64,000 nt of DNA from Cryptomeria japonica (lineage: Eukaryota; Streptophyta; Pinopsida; Cupressales; Cupressaceae), in assembly GCF_030272615.1 (NCBI RefSeq), contig NC_081406.1, positions 218,062,997 to 218,126,996 on the forward strand, read 5' to 3'. Below the pieces are notes generated by a model. That model saw only the letters and a program-made list of their open reading frames with translations, was not told where the DNA came from and did not search any database. A program made the translations under genes and the position numbers. Below are positions 11,147 to 22,664 of the stretch, piece by piece (position 1 is the stretch's first letter; the number at the start of each line of letters is the position of its first letter).

Positions 11147-12919
11147 TCAATGACCTTTGTTACGATGGAAATCACAATAGTGTGAATCATTCCACCAAGG
11201 TGGTTTGATTTGGGGTTCATAGTTGCTGATTGCAGGCAAAGAGAGAATCTTGTTTGCCAAGAGCTCTTTGAATGCTGATTCTAGTGATTGTCCTAGTGGT
11301 GTGAAGACATGCTTCTGGAAATTGTTAGTGTTGTCACGTGAATTGTTATTATGTCCTTGATTCGTGGTTTTTTTTTTAGTATCATTGGTGTTGTTTGCAT
11401 TGGGTTGACCTTTATTGGTATTCGGTGTGTAGGTGTTAGCATTTGGATTAGCACCTTTAGGATTCTTAGTAGCTTGAGGATTTCTGGATAATGCGAGCAC
11501 TAGTTGCTTGGATTTTGGATCATGTGATTCATTGTTGCCTTCGTTTTTGTTTCGAGTCCAGAATTGAGACTTGTCTAAGTTGTTGTTGTTTTGGTTATTG
11601 TAGTTTGATGAATTTGTTCCTTCTTTGAAGAATTTGAGTGTTCCCTTTTTGACACATGCTTCCTCTACTTGAATGTCATTTTCAATCAATTTAGCGAAAG
11701 ATGGGATGCATTGGAGTTTGAGCCTGTAACTCATCTCACCATTCAAGTTGTCGATGAAGATTTCCATTTTCTCCTTTTTAGGAATATCTCGAGGATATCG
11801 TGATACCATACGTCGCCAGTGTTGAAGGAATATCATGAATGTTTCATTATTCTTTTGTTTGGTGTTGCAGGCGTCTAGCATGGTTATAGCATGTTGAATG
11901 TTATAGGAATATTGTGTTATGAACTTGTTAACCAATTCATCAAACGATTTGACAGGTGGTGTAATTTTGGATAACCATTCCATTGTTTGTCCTCCCAAAC
12001 TTCTGGGGAATAACCTCTTTAGATAGGTGTCATCATGAGCAAATTCAAGACTCGTGGTATAGAATTCTCTGACATGATCACGGGGATCACTTTTCCTATC
12101 GTATTTGTCAAATTTAGGTACGTCTAAGTTTAGAGGAAAAGGGATCATGTGCAATCTTCTGTCAAAAGGATAAGGACAAATTTCGTCTAATGAGTACTGC
12201 ACTATTGTCCATTGTTGCATGTCTTGCATTTGTCTTTGTAACATTTGCATTTGTTGAGTAAGGGCAACTAAAGGCACATTATTTTGCTGAGGGAAAATTT
12301 CTTCCCTTGTATTGATCCTGGGTTGAAACAGTGTATGGAACGGTATGTTTTGCTCGGGAATGTATTGTCTTGGTGTATGTTGCTCCGATATGTTTTGATC
12401 CGAGATGTTTTGTCTTGGTGTATGTTGTTCTGGTATGTTTTGATTAGGGATATCTTGTTTAGGGTCGCGTGCTTCCCCTTCCCGTTGTCGTTCTTGATAT
12501 TCATAATGTTGAGGTCACGTTCTAAACACATCTGCGTCAAAGTTTTTAGGGAGTTTGACTCCTTTGCTTGTGAGCATGAGCAAGTATTTTTCTTTGTCAT
12601 TTTTCATGAGCTTTTCTACAAGCTTTTGGAATGAAACACTTTCTTGGCATTCCTGAAGAAGCTCTTCAGAAATTTCAGTATCCTCTAGGTGTGGACCTTC
12701 AAAAGGATTTGACAACCTTCGATTCATACTAGATTCCGCTTGTGCCTCACTTTGTTGGTTTTGTTGAGAGCGAGTAACAAGCATTTTAGTAGAAACTTTC
12801 AGTGATGAAGGGGACAAAATCCTCTTCAATATGTTGCTCAGGGGTTGGTGGTTCAAGTCGGGGTGTGTTATAAGTGATACACTCGTCGGGTAGGAATGCT
12901 TGATTGATCCTTCCTCCAC
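11147..12919 (-). pseudogene. Tat element Gag
   Basis: Gag forms the particle that packages element RNA. The frame opens at 12919 and, apart from a TGA near 12515, runs in one frame to 11147. The first 130 codons are acidic and without a known domain. A Gln/Asn/Pro-rich segment of short repeats follows (about 12290-12500; 'IPEQHTPRQNI' and similar). The Retrotrans_gag core lies at about 11780-12110 ('HVREFYTTSLEF', 'RSLGGQTMEWLSKI', 'FITQYSYNI'). An Asn-rich linker (11330-11640) leads to an incomplete zinc-knuckle-like 'CDFHRNKGH' at the end. The stop at 12515 fits loss of a CpG. Confidence 0.88.
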
Positions 12920-13634
12920 GGTTTATGATTTGATTAAAAGCGGATTTTTGACAATACGCCCTAGTCTTTAAAGGCTCTTTGTCAAATTCGGTGGATTTGT
13001 TTTGGATATAATGTTTGACGTGATGAAGGAATACTCAATGAGATTTGAAGAGTTGATGATTGATGTATAAAAACTTGTTTCTCTTGATAAATTTGGAAAA
13101 ACTTGGTTGTTGTTTCCTTAACGTGATGTTACGATAAAGATTCTTTCTTCTCAGAATATGGGGATTAGTCATGCATAAGTGATCAATGGTTTCCTTCGAT
13201 TTGTTTTAGATTTAGTTGATCTTGTTTTTAAAATTCAAGTTTTACTCTATCAAAGTGAAGGTTTAGATGCCCCTTCACGACAAAGTGTGTCAAATGATAT
13301 GGATAAAGTCTCCCGATATGGAAACTTGATTCAACAACCTGAGGTTTTAAACAAGTGTTTTTGAGATGAAATCCGTGAGATGATAAAGGATCCTTTTGAT
13401 ACTTGTGATGATGTTTCTGGATTTTGATAGGATAGATATGTTTTACCGTGCGATTAGTTTTGGATTTTTACAACGTTTGTTTGACACAAACTTTGCTCAA
13501 GAAATGGTTTTTATAGCTTTGTTTTCACTACTCTGCTTTGATGAAAAATGATGCTGATGAAAAGAGGCTTCCAAAGATGTTTTCCAAATTTTCAAAATTC
13601 CTCACTGTTTTGCCCCCTATTTTTCTATTTTTGG

Positions 13635-14015
13635 TCACACGCTAAAACAGAGACAAGATGCGCTACTAAATTTACTTCACGCGCTAAAAGAATAACCACA
13701 TGCGCTAGGCTGCCCCCTGCCACACGCTAAAGTTTTTGACTGTTTAAAATTTGTTTTCTATCGGGCTCAAAAATTTATGCGCTAGTATGGGTCTATGACG
13801 TGCTAACTGTTAAACCCTAAGCGCTAAAGTTTGACTCCTACGCTCTAAGTTGATGCTTCAACGCGCTAGGCTATTTTCTAGATGCGCTAACTGTTTAACA
13901 CTGTTTTGAAATTTTGGATAAAACGCTACTGTTTTGACCAGATGCGCTAACATTATGCTTTGATGCGCTAACAAAAGTACCCTATGGGCTAAGAAGTTGT
14001 TCTCACGCGTTAAAC
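13635..14015 (-). repeat. TAGCGCAT motif array (minus sense), proximal to gag
   Basis: On the + strand it reads ATGCGCTA or ACGCGCTA, so on the gag-pol strand it reads TAGCGCAT. About 16 copies lie between 13638 and 14010, many 19-22 nt apart (13638, 13659, 13678, 13697, 13720). Confidence 0.75.
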
Positions 14016-15514
14016 TGCCCTAAATTTTCCTTTGGTTGGTTTTTTTGTAATTTTCAGATTTGATTGTGATTTTTTCAATCTTGGTGGATGATTTTCTGAA
14101 GTAGTAAATGCAAGCACAGCACAAAAAAGACAACCATTTTGCCTAATCTAACAAAAAGTGTATGTTCTGCGAGGATGTGTTCAAATCCCCAATGTTTTAA
14201 TAGGTTTGGATACGAATAATACACTTCAAGAAGACTCTTTATTCAAAGGTCATAAATAACATCATAGCCCACTAGTCTCGATACTCCGTCAGCTCAAACA
14301 ACTGTGTCACCCCCTAGAGGGTGCCCTTTTTTTGCCTTTTGCCAGAAATTAACTCAAAGTGAATTGCTTCACAATTGAGTAGTTATCTTGGGAGATATAT
14401 GGTGAGTGATCTTGGGGCGGATTCTTCCCCACCCTTGCACTATGATGTTATAAATGTCTGGTTACTGACTCGACTCAATGTTTCTATTTCTATGGTTCAT
14501 AATCAAGCTTCATGTTTGGCCGTCAGTGATAAACTCCCTCAGGAGGCTTCCCAACCTTTAGAACAAAGGATTTACGTATCTCGAGGATACTGGGGGAAGG
14601 CTAATCGCTACGCGCAACCGTTGAAAAGGACTTTTGTCACTTTCCATTTTTGATTATAGTGGGTTGAAATACTTGGCGTCAAAGCCATTTCTCACTTAGG
14701 TCGTTCCCTTCACACCGGCCATAAATGGCTTTAAGAGTTGATTCCAACTCCTCGGGAAGGCAGGCCTGCTAAAGGATTTATTGCTTGAAGTAAAGAAAGC
14801 TTTAAGAGTGGTCTGGATTTTTGATTACCCAGTTAAGGGGAGAGCATATTCCTTCCACTTTCGAGACAAGGCAAACAATTTTTCTTTTTAGCCTTTCAAG
14901 ATAAATGATTTGCTAACTTCTGTTGGGAGATGTTTCTCCAAAAAGCATGGTGTCAATTTTACTTTCCCCAAATCAGTGATTTTTTTTTAATCTAGGAAAA
15001 TAATTGGGTCAACAAAGCAAAAGTTCGATTTTGGATAACAAAAGGAAACCGTCAAAAGGGGAATAACTTCCCTCCTTTGATTGTAACAAAACTTCATAAG
15101 TGTGGTTCTTTCCTTTGCAAAAATTAGAAATGAATCCTTTTATACACCAAAGGATGGTGAGGTTCTTTTTATAGCTATTTTTGCAAAAAGGAAGGTTTGT
15201 ATGGTTCTTTTTAAAGCCCAAAAATAAGTTTTCTCCTATGAAAGCAAGAAATGTTCTGATTGGTGGTTCTTTTTATAGCCCAAAAAAGTGAGTTCAATTT
15301 TAAGAACAAAAGAAGTTCAGATTTTAAACTAACTTAACTAAGTTAGTGAAAATTCTAACTATCTTAATATTTTAAAACTAAGCTCCCATCTACAACAAAT
15401 TTGTTAGAATCCTACAAGGAAATAAGAGGAAAACGTTAGATGATTGGTGGACTTCAACAAGTCTACTTTTTATCCCCGGATATAGATTTTAAATTTTTTA
15501 TTTCTGTCTGTCAA

Positions 15515-15800
15515 TGATGTGCTACAGAACAAACTATACGCGCTACAAAATAACAATGATGTGCTAAAAGAAATCAGTGATGCACTACACTGTTTTTGAG
15601 ATGCGCTACTCTATATTCTGGAAGCGCTGCTCTGTTTTTCTCTCGTGTCGAGACCTATAGGAAAAGTTTAGTATTCTGATGGACTAATAAATAGACTTGA
15701 TGCATTAGATGATGGACCCAACGCGTTGAATAGTAAACTGGATGCGCTAGGCTATTGACCAAATGCGCTAGGCTATTGACCAGATGCGCTAGGGAATGCT
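15515..15800 (-). repeat. TAGCGCAT motif array (minus sense), next to the primer site
   Basis: Copies such as GATGTGCTA, ACGCGCTA and GATGCGCTA start near 15517, 15538, 15558, 15579, 15600 and 15621. Another run lies near 15698, 15719, 15740, 15761 and 15782. The spacing is 20-21 nt. The array ends about 80 bp before the primer binding site. Confidence 0.75.
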
Positions 15801-15878
15801 TCCCACGCATTGATTCTCATTTCCCGTGGACCTGCAAAAGTGGTTATATTTAAAAACTGATTTGATATATGGGGTAAT

Positions 15879-15896
15879 GCCACACGGTGGGTGCCA
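15879..15896 (-). other. Primer binding site of the Tat element
   Basis: On the minus strand it reads TGGCACCCACCGTGTGGC, four bases after the CA that closes the 5' LTR. TGG at the start is what pairing with a tRNA CCA end requires. I do not assign the tRNA. This site fixes the inner LTR border at 15901. Confidence 0.7.
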
Positions 15897-15900
15897 AAAA

Positions 15901-17357
15901 TGTATACGGGAAAAGCGGGCCGATAGAACTCAATATGTGAAAAATGGAGCTCTATGGAGCCTTGCTCACACACCCACAGGACTTCTTGGTGCAAGCTATG
16001 GAGTCATGAAGTATGGCTCAGCTTCCCAAGGATGGTTCCATGGTTCTCTATCTTACACGGTCCCTCAAACCAATGTTTTTGCTCTCAGATCACTAAGCAA
16101 AATGGTTTAGGGATGGCAAATGGAAGAACGAGGGATGCTTTTGTGGATTTTAAGATGAGATGCATCCTAAGCTATGCATGATGCTACAAATGCAATAAAC
16201 TAGTTGTAAGATGATAAGATTAGTAAACAAGATTATCCTAGCATACTATATTAGTTCATGATTTAAGCTAAATGATAAGGAACATACTCTAAACTAGCAT
16301 ATTTAGATTAATTCCTGTTTAAAAGAGAAGATAAATGATGAGTATAAAATGAGATATGAAAGCTTGAATGGATTTAAGTATAAGTGTGATGCTAAAGACT
16401 TGGATGATGAAAATGGAGGAATGAGAGCTCTATTTATAGCAAAAATAGGGCAATGGATGGTCAAGATTGAAAGAGGCAATCAAGGGCCAAGTTTGAAAGT
16501 TGGGAATCCATGTTTGCAATTGGCACCAATGAAATGGTGACAATTATCAACATAAGGTTGGTTGAGAGGAGATGTAAGAAGCATTAAATGCTTGAGAAGA
16601 CCTCATGGTTACCCTAGGGGTTAAAAGTTAAGGTTAAGTTAGGGTTATCTATTGGATAAAGCTTTTACCCAAAGGATAAACTCTTGTGCAAAGGTTTAAG
16701 GATAACCATGGTCAAAGCAATAAATGCTTGATGAGACCCTTGGGTTAGATGGAGGTTGAGTTTATGGAAATTCTTTAACCATGTAAGAGGGTTGAGTTAA
16801 CCATTAATGGTTATGAAGACTTTGGGGATAAATTTGTAAGAGTCCTTCCAAATTTGGGGGCATTCAATAGTTAGTTTGTAGAATGGATAAAGGCTTTAAT
16901 GCACTTTGAAGACTTTACTCCAAATTTGAGAAGTAACCTCCTCAAATTTAGGGAAAAGAGATAATGGATGGGTTTGGGTTAATTAATTAGGTTTAGAAGA
17001 ATCTAGAAGAGGTTAGAAAAAGGGTTAGGATGCAAGTGGGAGGTGTAGGATTTTGCAAGTGGGTGAGGGAAAATAGGTTTTAATTGAATTTAATTCAATT
17101 TGGTTGCAATTAAATAAATTGGATTTATTTAATTTAGGATAACTATTTTAATTAAATTTGAATTTAATTAAAAAGTGGGCAGGGGCTTTAATTGAATAAA
17201 ATGAATTTATCCTATTAAATGGTATAGTGAATTTAATTGAGTAATTTACTTAATTAAATAGAGGAATGCAAGTTATTTAATTAAATTGGATTTAATTAAA
17301 TAGAGAAATGAAAATAAAATATTCATTTAGGAATATGGTCATTTTTATACGTCTACA
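15901..17357 (-). repeat. 5' LTR of the Tat element
   Basis: This is a 1457-bp LTR with TG at 15901 and CA at 17357 on the + strand. The outer 344 bp match the 3' LTR piece at the window start. The inner border is set by the adjacent primer site. It contains a minus-strand TATA box. The following bases, CTTTC (17358-17362), should be the target duplication, but the partner is outside the window. Confidence 0.85.
16431..16438 (-). promoter_or_regulatory. TATA box in the 5' LTR
   Basis: On the minus strand it reads TATAAATA within GCTATAAATAGAGCTC. It is placed suitably to start the genomic RNA near 16400, which would leave about 500 bp of R-U5. Confidence 0.6.
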
Positions 17358-20300
17358 CTTTCTCCTTGAAGTAATGCCTTAGAGATCTCATTTCTCGGAT
17401 AGATAAGGTTGTCCAACTTAGGACCAAGTTTATACTTAAGTTCTCTGGCATTAGCCTTAATCCTTGCCTTCTCTTTCTCAAATTTCTCCAGTTTCTCCTC
17501 AAAACTTGCTATTTCCTGCTCAATAACTAATATAGGTTTGGATGAACCAATTATGTTATCAGCTATGTCATCTATTTCTTTTTGTACTCTACTTATTTCC
17601 TTTTCTATGTCCTTTGTCAAAAGATGTGGTTTGCATGTTTCTCTGTGCAACTCTTTATATTCCAAAATTGTAGTATTCAGTGTCAGTAATAGTGTATTTA
17701 TGTGTTATGTGCAATTCTTTATTGTATCCTCAAATAATTTATCCTTTTCCTTTTCAACTTTCTCTTTGAAGGTGTCCTCATTCACCCTATCAACTGTTAT
17801 TACATTGTCAGTAATGAATTTGGACAATGTGTATTTACCTAAAGAATCCTTTACATGATCTATATTACATTTCCGTGCAATCAATTTAAGAACTAGTATT
17901 GTGTCATCAATTGCTTTGTAAGCTAATGCATTACAATCATTTATCTTCTTGATAGAGTCTAGGAGTACCTCTGTCACATTAGTAGGCCTGAATTCACTTG
18001 ATGAAGTACTGGGTGTCTGACCAACTACCTTGATTACCTCTGTGCTTCCAACATTTGTAACCTGTAGCGTCGTAAATTGTACGCACTTGCTAGGGTGGTA
18101 CAATTTCACACCTAGTTTAGCACCCGCCTTGGCGCATTTTTCATTTTGCATTGCTTTTTCCCCTTTAGCACTTAATTAATCAAATTAATTGGGTCTAGGG
18201 TTCTATTTTATCATCTCCCACATCATAAAGTTGGGCCCTTTCATTAAAGTGTGCCCCTTTCATTTTATTCCTCCAATACATCATTTAATCAAAAACCCTA
18301 ATTAGGTCCTATTTTGAACTTGGGGGCTTGATTTCAGGGGTCAAAACATCTCGAAATCAGCTGTAACTTCGGGATTCGCTCTAAAATCATCATATCTGAT
18401 GACCCTGAAAATTTGGTGAAAAGTTGTCGGGACCATGGCGCCCGGCGTGCACATGGTCCCGGACATTTTTCCCAAAATTTTAGGAGCACGATCCAATCAT
18501 AAAATAAAGCTTAACCCCAAGAAATTGGCGGGAGATTCAATCTCTAGGTCGACCAAAAGTTGAAATTAAGACCTAGGGTTTCATATATAAGAGCTCTCTT
18601 TCTTCATTTGAAAGGATCCAGAATTTTTGGTTTCAAGGACCTTCTATGCAGCGAAAGAGAAGATCTTTGAAGACTTCAACAACATTCAACATCCATCCAT
18701 CAAGCATTCATCAATTTCATTCATCCATTTAGGGCTTTGAAGACATTGAAAAGCAATAGGGGATCACCGACTGAAGATTGGCTTTTACCCCTCCCTTGGG
18801 GTTGGGTATGATTTCATGTTGTTTTCATGTCTTTGCATAAGCTTCATCATATCACTTGTATTCATGCTTTAGATCTCTTTGCATCTTGATTTAGAGCATT
18901 TACATTATCATTTACAAGCAATTAGGGTTTACTTTCTAGGTTGCTCTAGTTTGCTTACTTGCATTTTAGGATCTTGCACACACACAAGGTCTGCACACAC
19001 ATTACTTTTACAATACAACTTGGCTATTCGTGGAGGTGGAAATCACCAAAGCGGGGGTTTGACTAAGGCAAAACCTTATATAGCCGCCCAAAACACCTTT
19101 TCAGATATAAGTGCAGATTTCAGGATTCGGACGACGTCGCAAGTTGCAGATTCGAAAGAGGCAGACTGAGACGAAACAACCCACCAAATTTCAGAGCAAA
19201 AGACCAGGATAGGGGCGTGGGGCGCCCTGGTCCTACCAGGACAGGGGTGCTGGGCGCCCTGGTCCCTGGGACAGGGGCGCCCTGGTCCTTCTGTTAGATA
19301 GCAAGTTTTAGCATTTTTGACAGCTTTTCAGGTTGCAAAACATCAGTTTCAGGAGCAGTTTCAGGGGCAGAATCAGGACAGTGGCGCCCGCGCCCCCGTC
19401 CCGAACATTTTCATTCATATCTTAACACTGGGTACGCATTTACATTCTTATCTTGTCCTTGTGTTTACAGCTTTCCATTGTTTAAGTTCAATTCTGCAAT
19501 CTTGTTATTAGTTCATACTTGCACTTTGGGGTTGGGAATTGAACTTGCATCATTTTATCTTTCAATTGCAACAAAGGAATAGAAATCCTAATAGGTAGCC
19601 CGTGGCTCTCTCTTCCACAAGAAGAAGTAGCCAATTGTGTGATACCTCTAGGCTCTTTCGTATTCCACAAATGTGTGATTGAAAGTGAGATTAGGGCATG
19701 TTTGCTTAGTGTCACTTTTTCCCCCACACATAACCATTTTGCCTGTGTTATCCTTCGGTGGATCAGTCTGAGTTTGCATTTCAACCGATAAAGGTTTGTC
19801 TGATTGTTTAGGTATCTCAGTGATTACCGGTTTCACTACCTCAATATGTACCTCTGCCTCTGTCGGTTTCTCTGTGTGCTCAACTGTCGGTGTCTCAGTT
19901 TCAGTAGGTTTCTCTGTGCTAGCATCTATACCTTCAGTATTCATTCCAGTATCCAATGGTTGCTATGTTTGTAATGTTTGCTTAGTTTGTAATGATTGTT
20001 CAATTTGGATCTCAACCTCAACAGTTTCTACTAGTTTATCAACAATGTTGCCACTGTCAACATTATTATCCTTAGCTTTTGTACCGTCCTTATCCACAAC
20101 AATATTTACTTCTTGAGTGTCTACATTCATGGTGAATAGTATTTTAGGTTCAAGAATAGTGTTGTCATGTGTGATACCTTTACTTTCAGTAATCAGTGGA
20201 ACATCAGTATGTACTGGTGTAGTATCCAAAGGTGGTGGCAAGTTATCAGTTATCTTGATGTTCGGTATTCCACCAACTTTACCTTTTCCTTTGTCTTTAT

Positions 20301-22262
20301 CCTTCTGATAAACTTTGAATGTTTTCTTCGATCGATTCAATTCCTCTTGTTTTTCTTTTTCCACAAAGAAGATAACCCATTTATCAGCAGTCTCCTCTGT
20401 AATCTCATTTACTCTAACTGTCATCAAACTTACTTGCCAGTGACCACTAGCAAAAATGGATTTGTTAGCCTCACAAATTAGGTCATCAATCTCCTCTTTT
20501 GAGTTAATCGGATGTACAGCTAGAAGTTTTTCAACTTTTAGTTTCTTGTCCAATTCCATCACTGCAATCCTCTTTGCATCTAATCTTCTATATAGTTCAT
20601 TGGGTAAGTCATCTACAACTTCAATTAAAACTTTCTTGTATATATCCAGATGTAAAATTATACTATTTTCAATGCTTTCCTTTTCTGAATCTTTGAATGT
20701 GTTATACAATTTGCTCACATTAGCCAAATTACCATCATCGGTTATTTCATTTAGTAAATTATCTAATGAGGGTATTACCAATTTCTGTTTCTTCTTGGGA
20801 GTTAGTTTCTTAGCCGGTTGCCTTACTGCCTGTTGTTTCTTCCTTAAGGTTCTTATCCTTTTGGGTGGAGGAGAGGGTACCGGTGAAGGTTTTCTCTTTC
20901 TTTCAACTCTTTTGAATTCAACTGGTATCTCACTGTCAGAAGATGTGCCAATCGGTGAAATGTATGCCTCCGGTTGTAGTCCTTCTAGTTCACTAGCCAA
21001 TATACCAATAATGTTCATAACATTTTCTTTGATTTCCTTTACCTGCTTCGATGCATCTCTTATGTATTTTTCTCTTTTCTTCCTTTGCTTCATTGTTTTC
21101 ACATTGCTTTCAATTGTTTCAACACTACCAAAAACTTCTTATGTTGGTTCTCTAGGTGCATCTAACAAGGCTTTTGCATAAGTCTCAATTATGTTGAGAT
21201 CTACCTCATAACCCATTTTTGTTACCCATACAGTCCTAGGTAGTACAACTTCCATCCATGTTTCATCCTTCTTGATTACAAAACAGATTTCTTTATCATA
21301 TTTATCCACTACACTTTGCGGTAGTCTTTCTCTAGTTTTCATTTTGGCTTGAAAAGCTTTGAAATATTCAGTTATATTGATGTCCTTAGCAGTACCCATG
21401 CCGGTGAAAGCTTCCTGTAATTATTTTCCTACCAGCATGTCATATCCAAAGTCTTTCTGTCCTATACCAGGGATCTCCTTTGTGAAATACAACATTAAGC
21501 ATACGAAGAGATTACCAAAGCAAAATGTCCCTTTCTTATCACCTTTAATCTTTTTCAAATTATCAATGAGTTCATCCTCCAGCCATTCACACACATCTAT
21601 TTTTGCATTGTTGTTCACCATTTCATAAGCACTATTAATGCAAAGACTAGAAACTGAATTAAGTTTGTTTGCATGAGTAGTCTTGTAACCTAAAACCATA
21701 CTTATGAATCTCACATTGATGTCCTTGATGTCATTTACTCTTAGTGATCTACTATCAGATTTTGCTCCAGTTTGGGTCATGAATTTATTGTTAGGGACTT
21801 TCTTTGTCTTGTTTGGTTTGCTGTCGGTTGAGGGTAAACTTGTTACTGTCCTAATTGCTTGCCAGGTGAATTTGCAGACAAATTCTAACCATAGAAATTC
21901 TCCATGTGCCCTACTTAGGACAATTCTCACTACTTCTTCTGGAAATTCAGGGATAGTCAATATCTCAACAAAACCTAAAGTCTCCACAATCTTGTGCTCA
22001 GGTTTAACAGTGCCATTTTCATCACAAATTACGGTTATAAACATTTTAACAATTCCTAAGAACCTAATTCTTCAATGTTGCAATGAATATAAATCCTAGG
22101 GTCTTCAGCATAAGCTACACCTTTAGGAATCTTTGAAAATGCTCCTATGGAATCATCTTGCTTAGCTACTTCGGGAATAATTTTGAACATGGGCCTAGGG
22201 CATTTTATGTTTTCCACAATAGTAGGGTTTGCAATAAATTCGGGAGCAGGAGAAGAAGCCAT
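17358..22262 (-). pseudogene. Unrecognised second ORF of the Copia-type element, broken
   Basis: The frame starts at 22262 (MASSPAPEF). It shifts once near 22050 and then stays in one frame to 19736, with stops near 21420, 21130 and 19963. Beyond the solo LTR insertion it continues in frame from 18057 to 17358, where the Tat LTR cuts it. The first 400 residues look globular, with segments such as 'LPQSVVDKYDKEICFVIKKD' and 'GTFCFGNLFVCLMLYF'. A basic, nuclear-signal-like part follows (about 20790-20920: KRKPSP, PPKRIRTLRKK, KKLTPKKKQK). After it come a charged helical part, a Thr/Glu/Pro-rich repeat zone (19740-19930; 'TEKPTE') and a coiled-coil end (17400-17650; 'SFEEKLEKFEKEKARIKA'). I do not recognise the family. 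A retroelement-borne ORF of unknown role is the safest call. Confidence 0.6.
18063..19730 (+). mobile_element. Solo LTR (Gypsy-like) with TAACC target duplication
   Basis: This 1668-bp stretch opens TGTAGCGTCG and closes CCACACA. It is flanked by TAACC at 18058-18062 and 19731-19735. Removing it and one duplicate restores the reading frame of the host ORF, which confirms both borders. It has a + strand TATATAAG at 18584-18591. GC-rich palindromic segments lie at 18427-18465 and 19200-19290. No internal region remains, so it is a recombined solo LTR. Confidence 0.9.
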
Positions 22263-22664
22263 TTGAAAAATACCTTTAGCTGTCTGATAATGTCTGAATG
22301 CTTGAAAGAAATCACTTCACACCTTCACTTTGAATGCATTTTCTCAGATTTTGCACTCTCTGCTAATTTGAATGCTCGGTGAATCAAAAATGAGGGAAAG
22401 CTGATGATTTATAATGAAATTTCTTTCAACAACCGCAATAAATGCTCGTCGGTTGAGTGAAAACTTAACACATCTGTCGGTAAAGAAGAAATTTATCTTC
22501 TCACCATCAATCAAGGGTAATTTGCATGATATTCAATTTGTTGCAATACCCCCAAAGGGTTACTTCTCAGTTGGATGAAGAATCTCCTGCCGGTGGAGTA
22601 ATACTTTGTTCTACTGGTGAAGAAATACTCTCATCAACATTCAGATCTATCTTCCTAATCCATT

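Larger units (their letters stand above)
12920..15878 (-). other. Long 5' leader of the Tat element
   Basis: About 3 kb separates the primer site from gag. I see no convincing protein in it. It contains two arrays of the 20-21-nt TAGCGCAT motif (minus sense), a pyrimidine/purine-rich zone near 14290-14350, and AT-rich stretches. Long leaders are usual in Tat elements and may hold an intron or packaging signals. Short ORFs on the + strand such as 14375-14653 show no recognisable domain. Confidence 0.6.
1..17357 (-). mobile_element. Ty3/Gypsy LTR retrotransposon, Tat-type, with antisense PMD gene (3' LTR cut by window edge)
   Basis: This is a nearly complete element read on the minus strand. 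The order from the right is 5' LTR, primer site, 3-kb leader, gag, protease, G-patch segment, RT, RNase H, a second (archaeal-like) RNase H, integrase, antisense PMD gene, polypurine tract and 3' LTR. A second RNase H plus an extra ORF between integrase and 3' LTR is the known signature of the plant Tat lineage. Positions 1-344 match 17014-17357 without gaps, with about ten differences by eye, mostly transitions. If both LTRs are 1457 bp, about 1.1 kb lies beyond the window and the element is near 18.5 kb. Its right end cuts the long ORF of an older element. Gag-pol carries several stops and frameshifts, so this copy is not autonomous. Confidence 0.9.

Noticed and set aside
12284-12634. + strand ORF with repeated LSWCMLLRYVLI segments
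   Set aside because: It is the antisense of the short repeats in the Gln/Pro-rich gag segment.
920-15800. CRISPR-like array of regular short repeats
   Set aside because: Repeats of 8 bp with similar, non-unique spacers in a plant retroelement; no cas genes and no reason to expect CRISPR.
905-15800. The outer motif arrays as LTRs of the element
   Set aside because: They are in opposite orientation to each other, whereas the true LTRs (1-344 and 15901-17357) are direct repeats with primer site and polypurine tract.
18879-19169. + strand ORF in the solo LTR
   Set aside because: It lies in the R-U5 part of an LTR with sound borders and has no domain.
20456-21181. 241-codon + strand ORF
   Set aside because: It is the antisense shadow of the long minus-strand element ORF; its Ser/Leu/Phe-rich composition mirrors Lys/Glu codons on the other strand.
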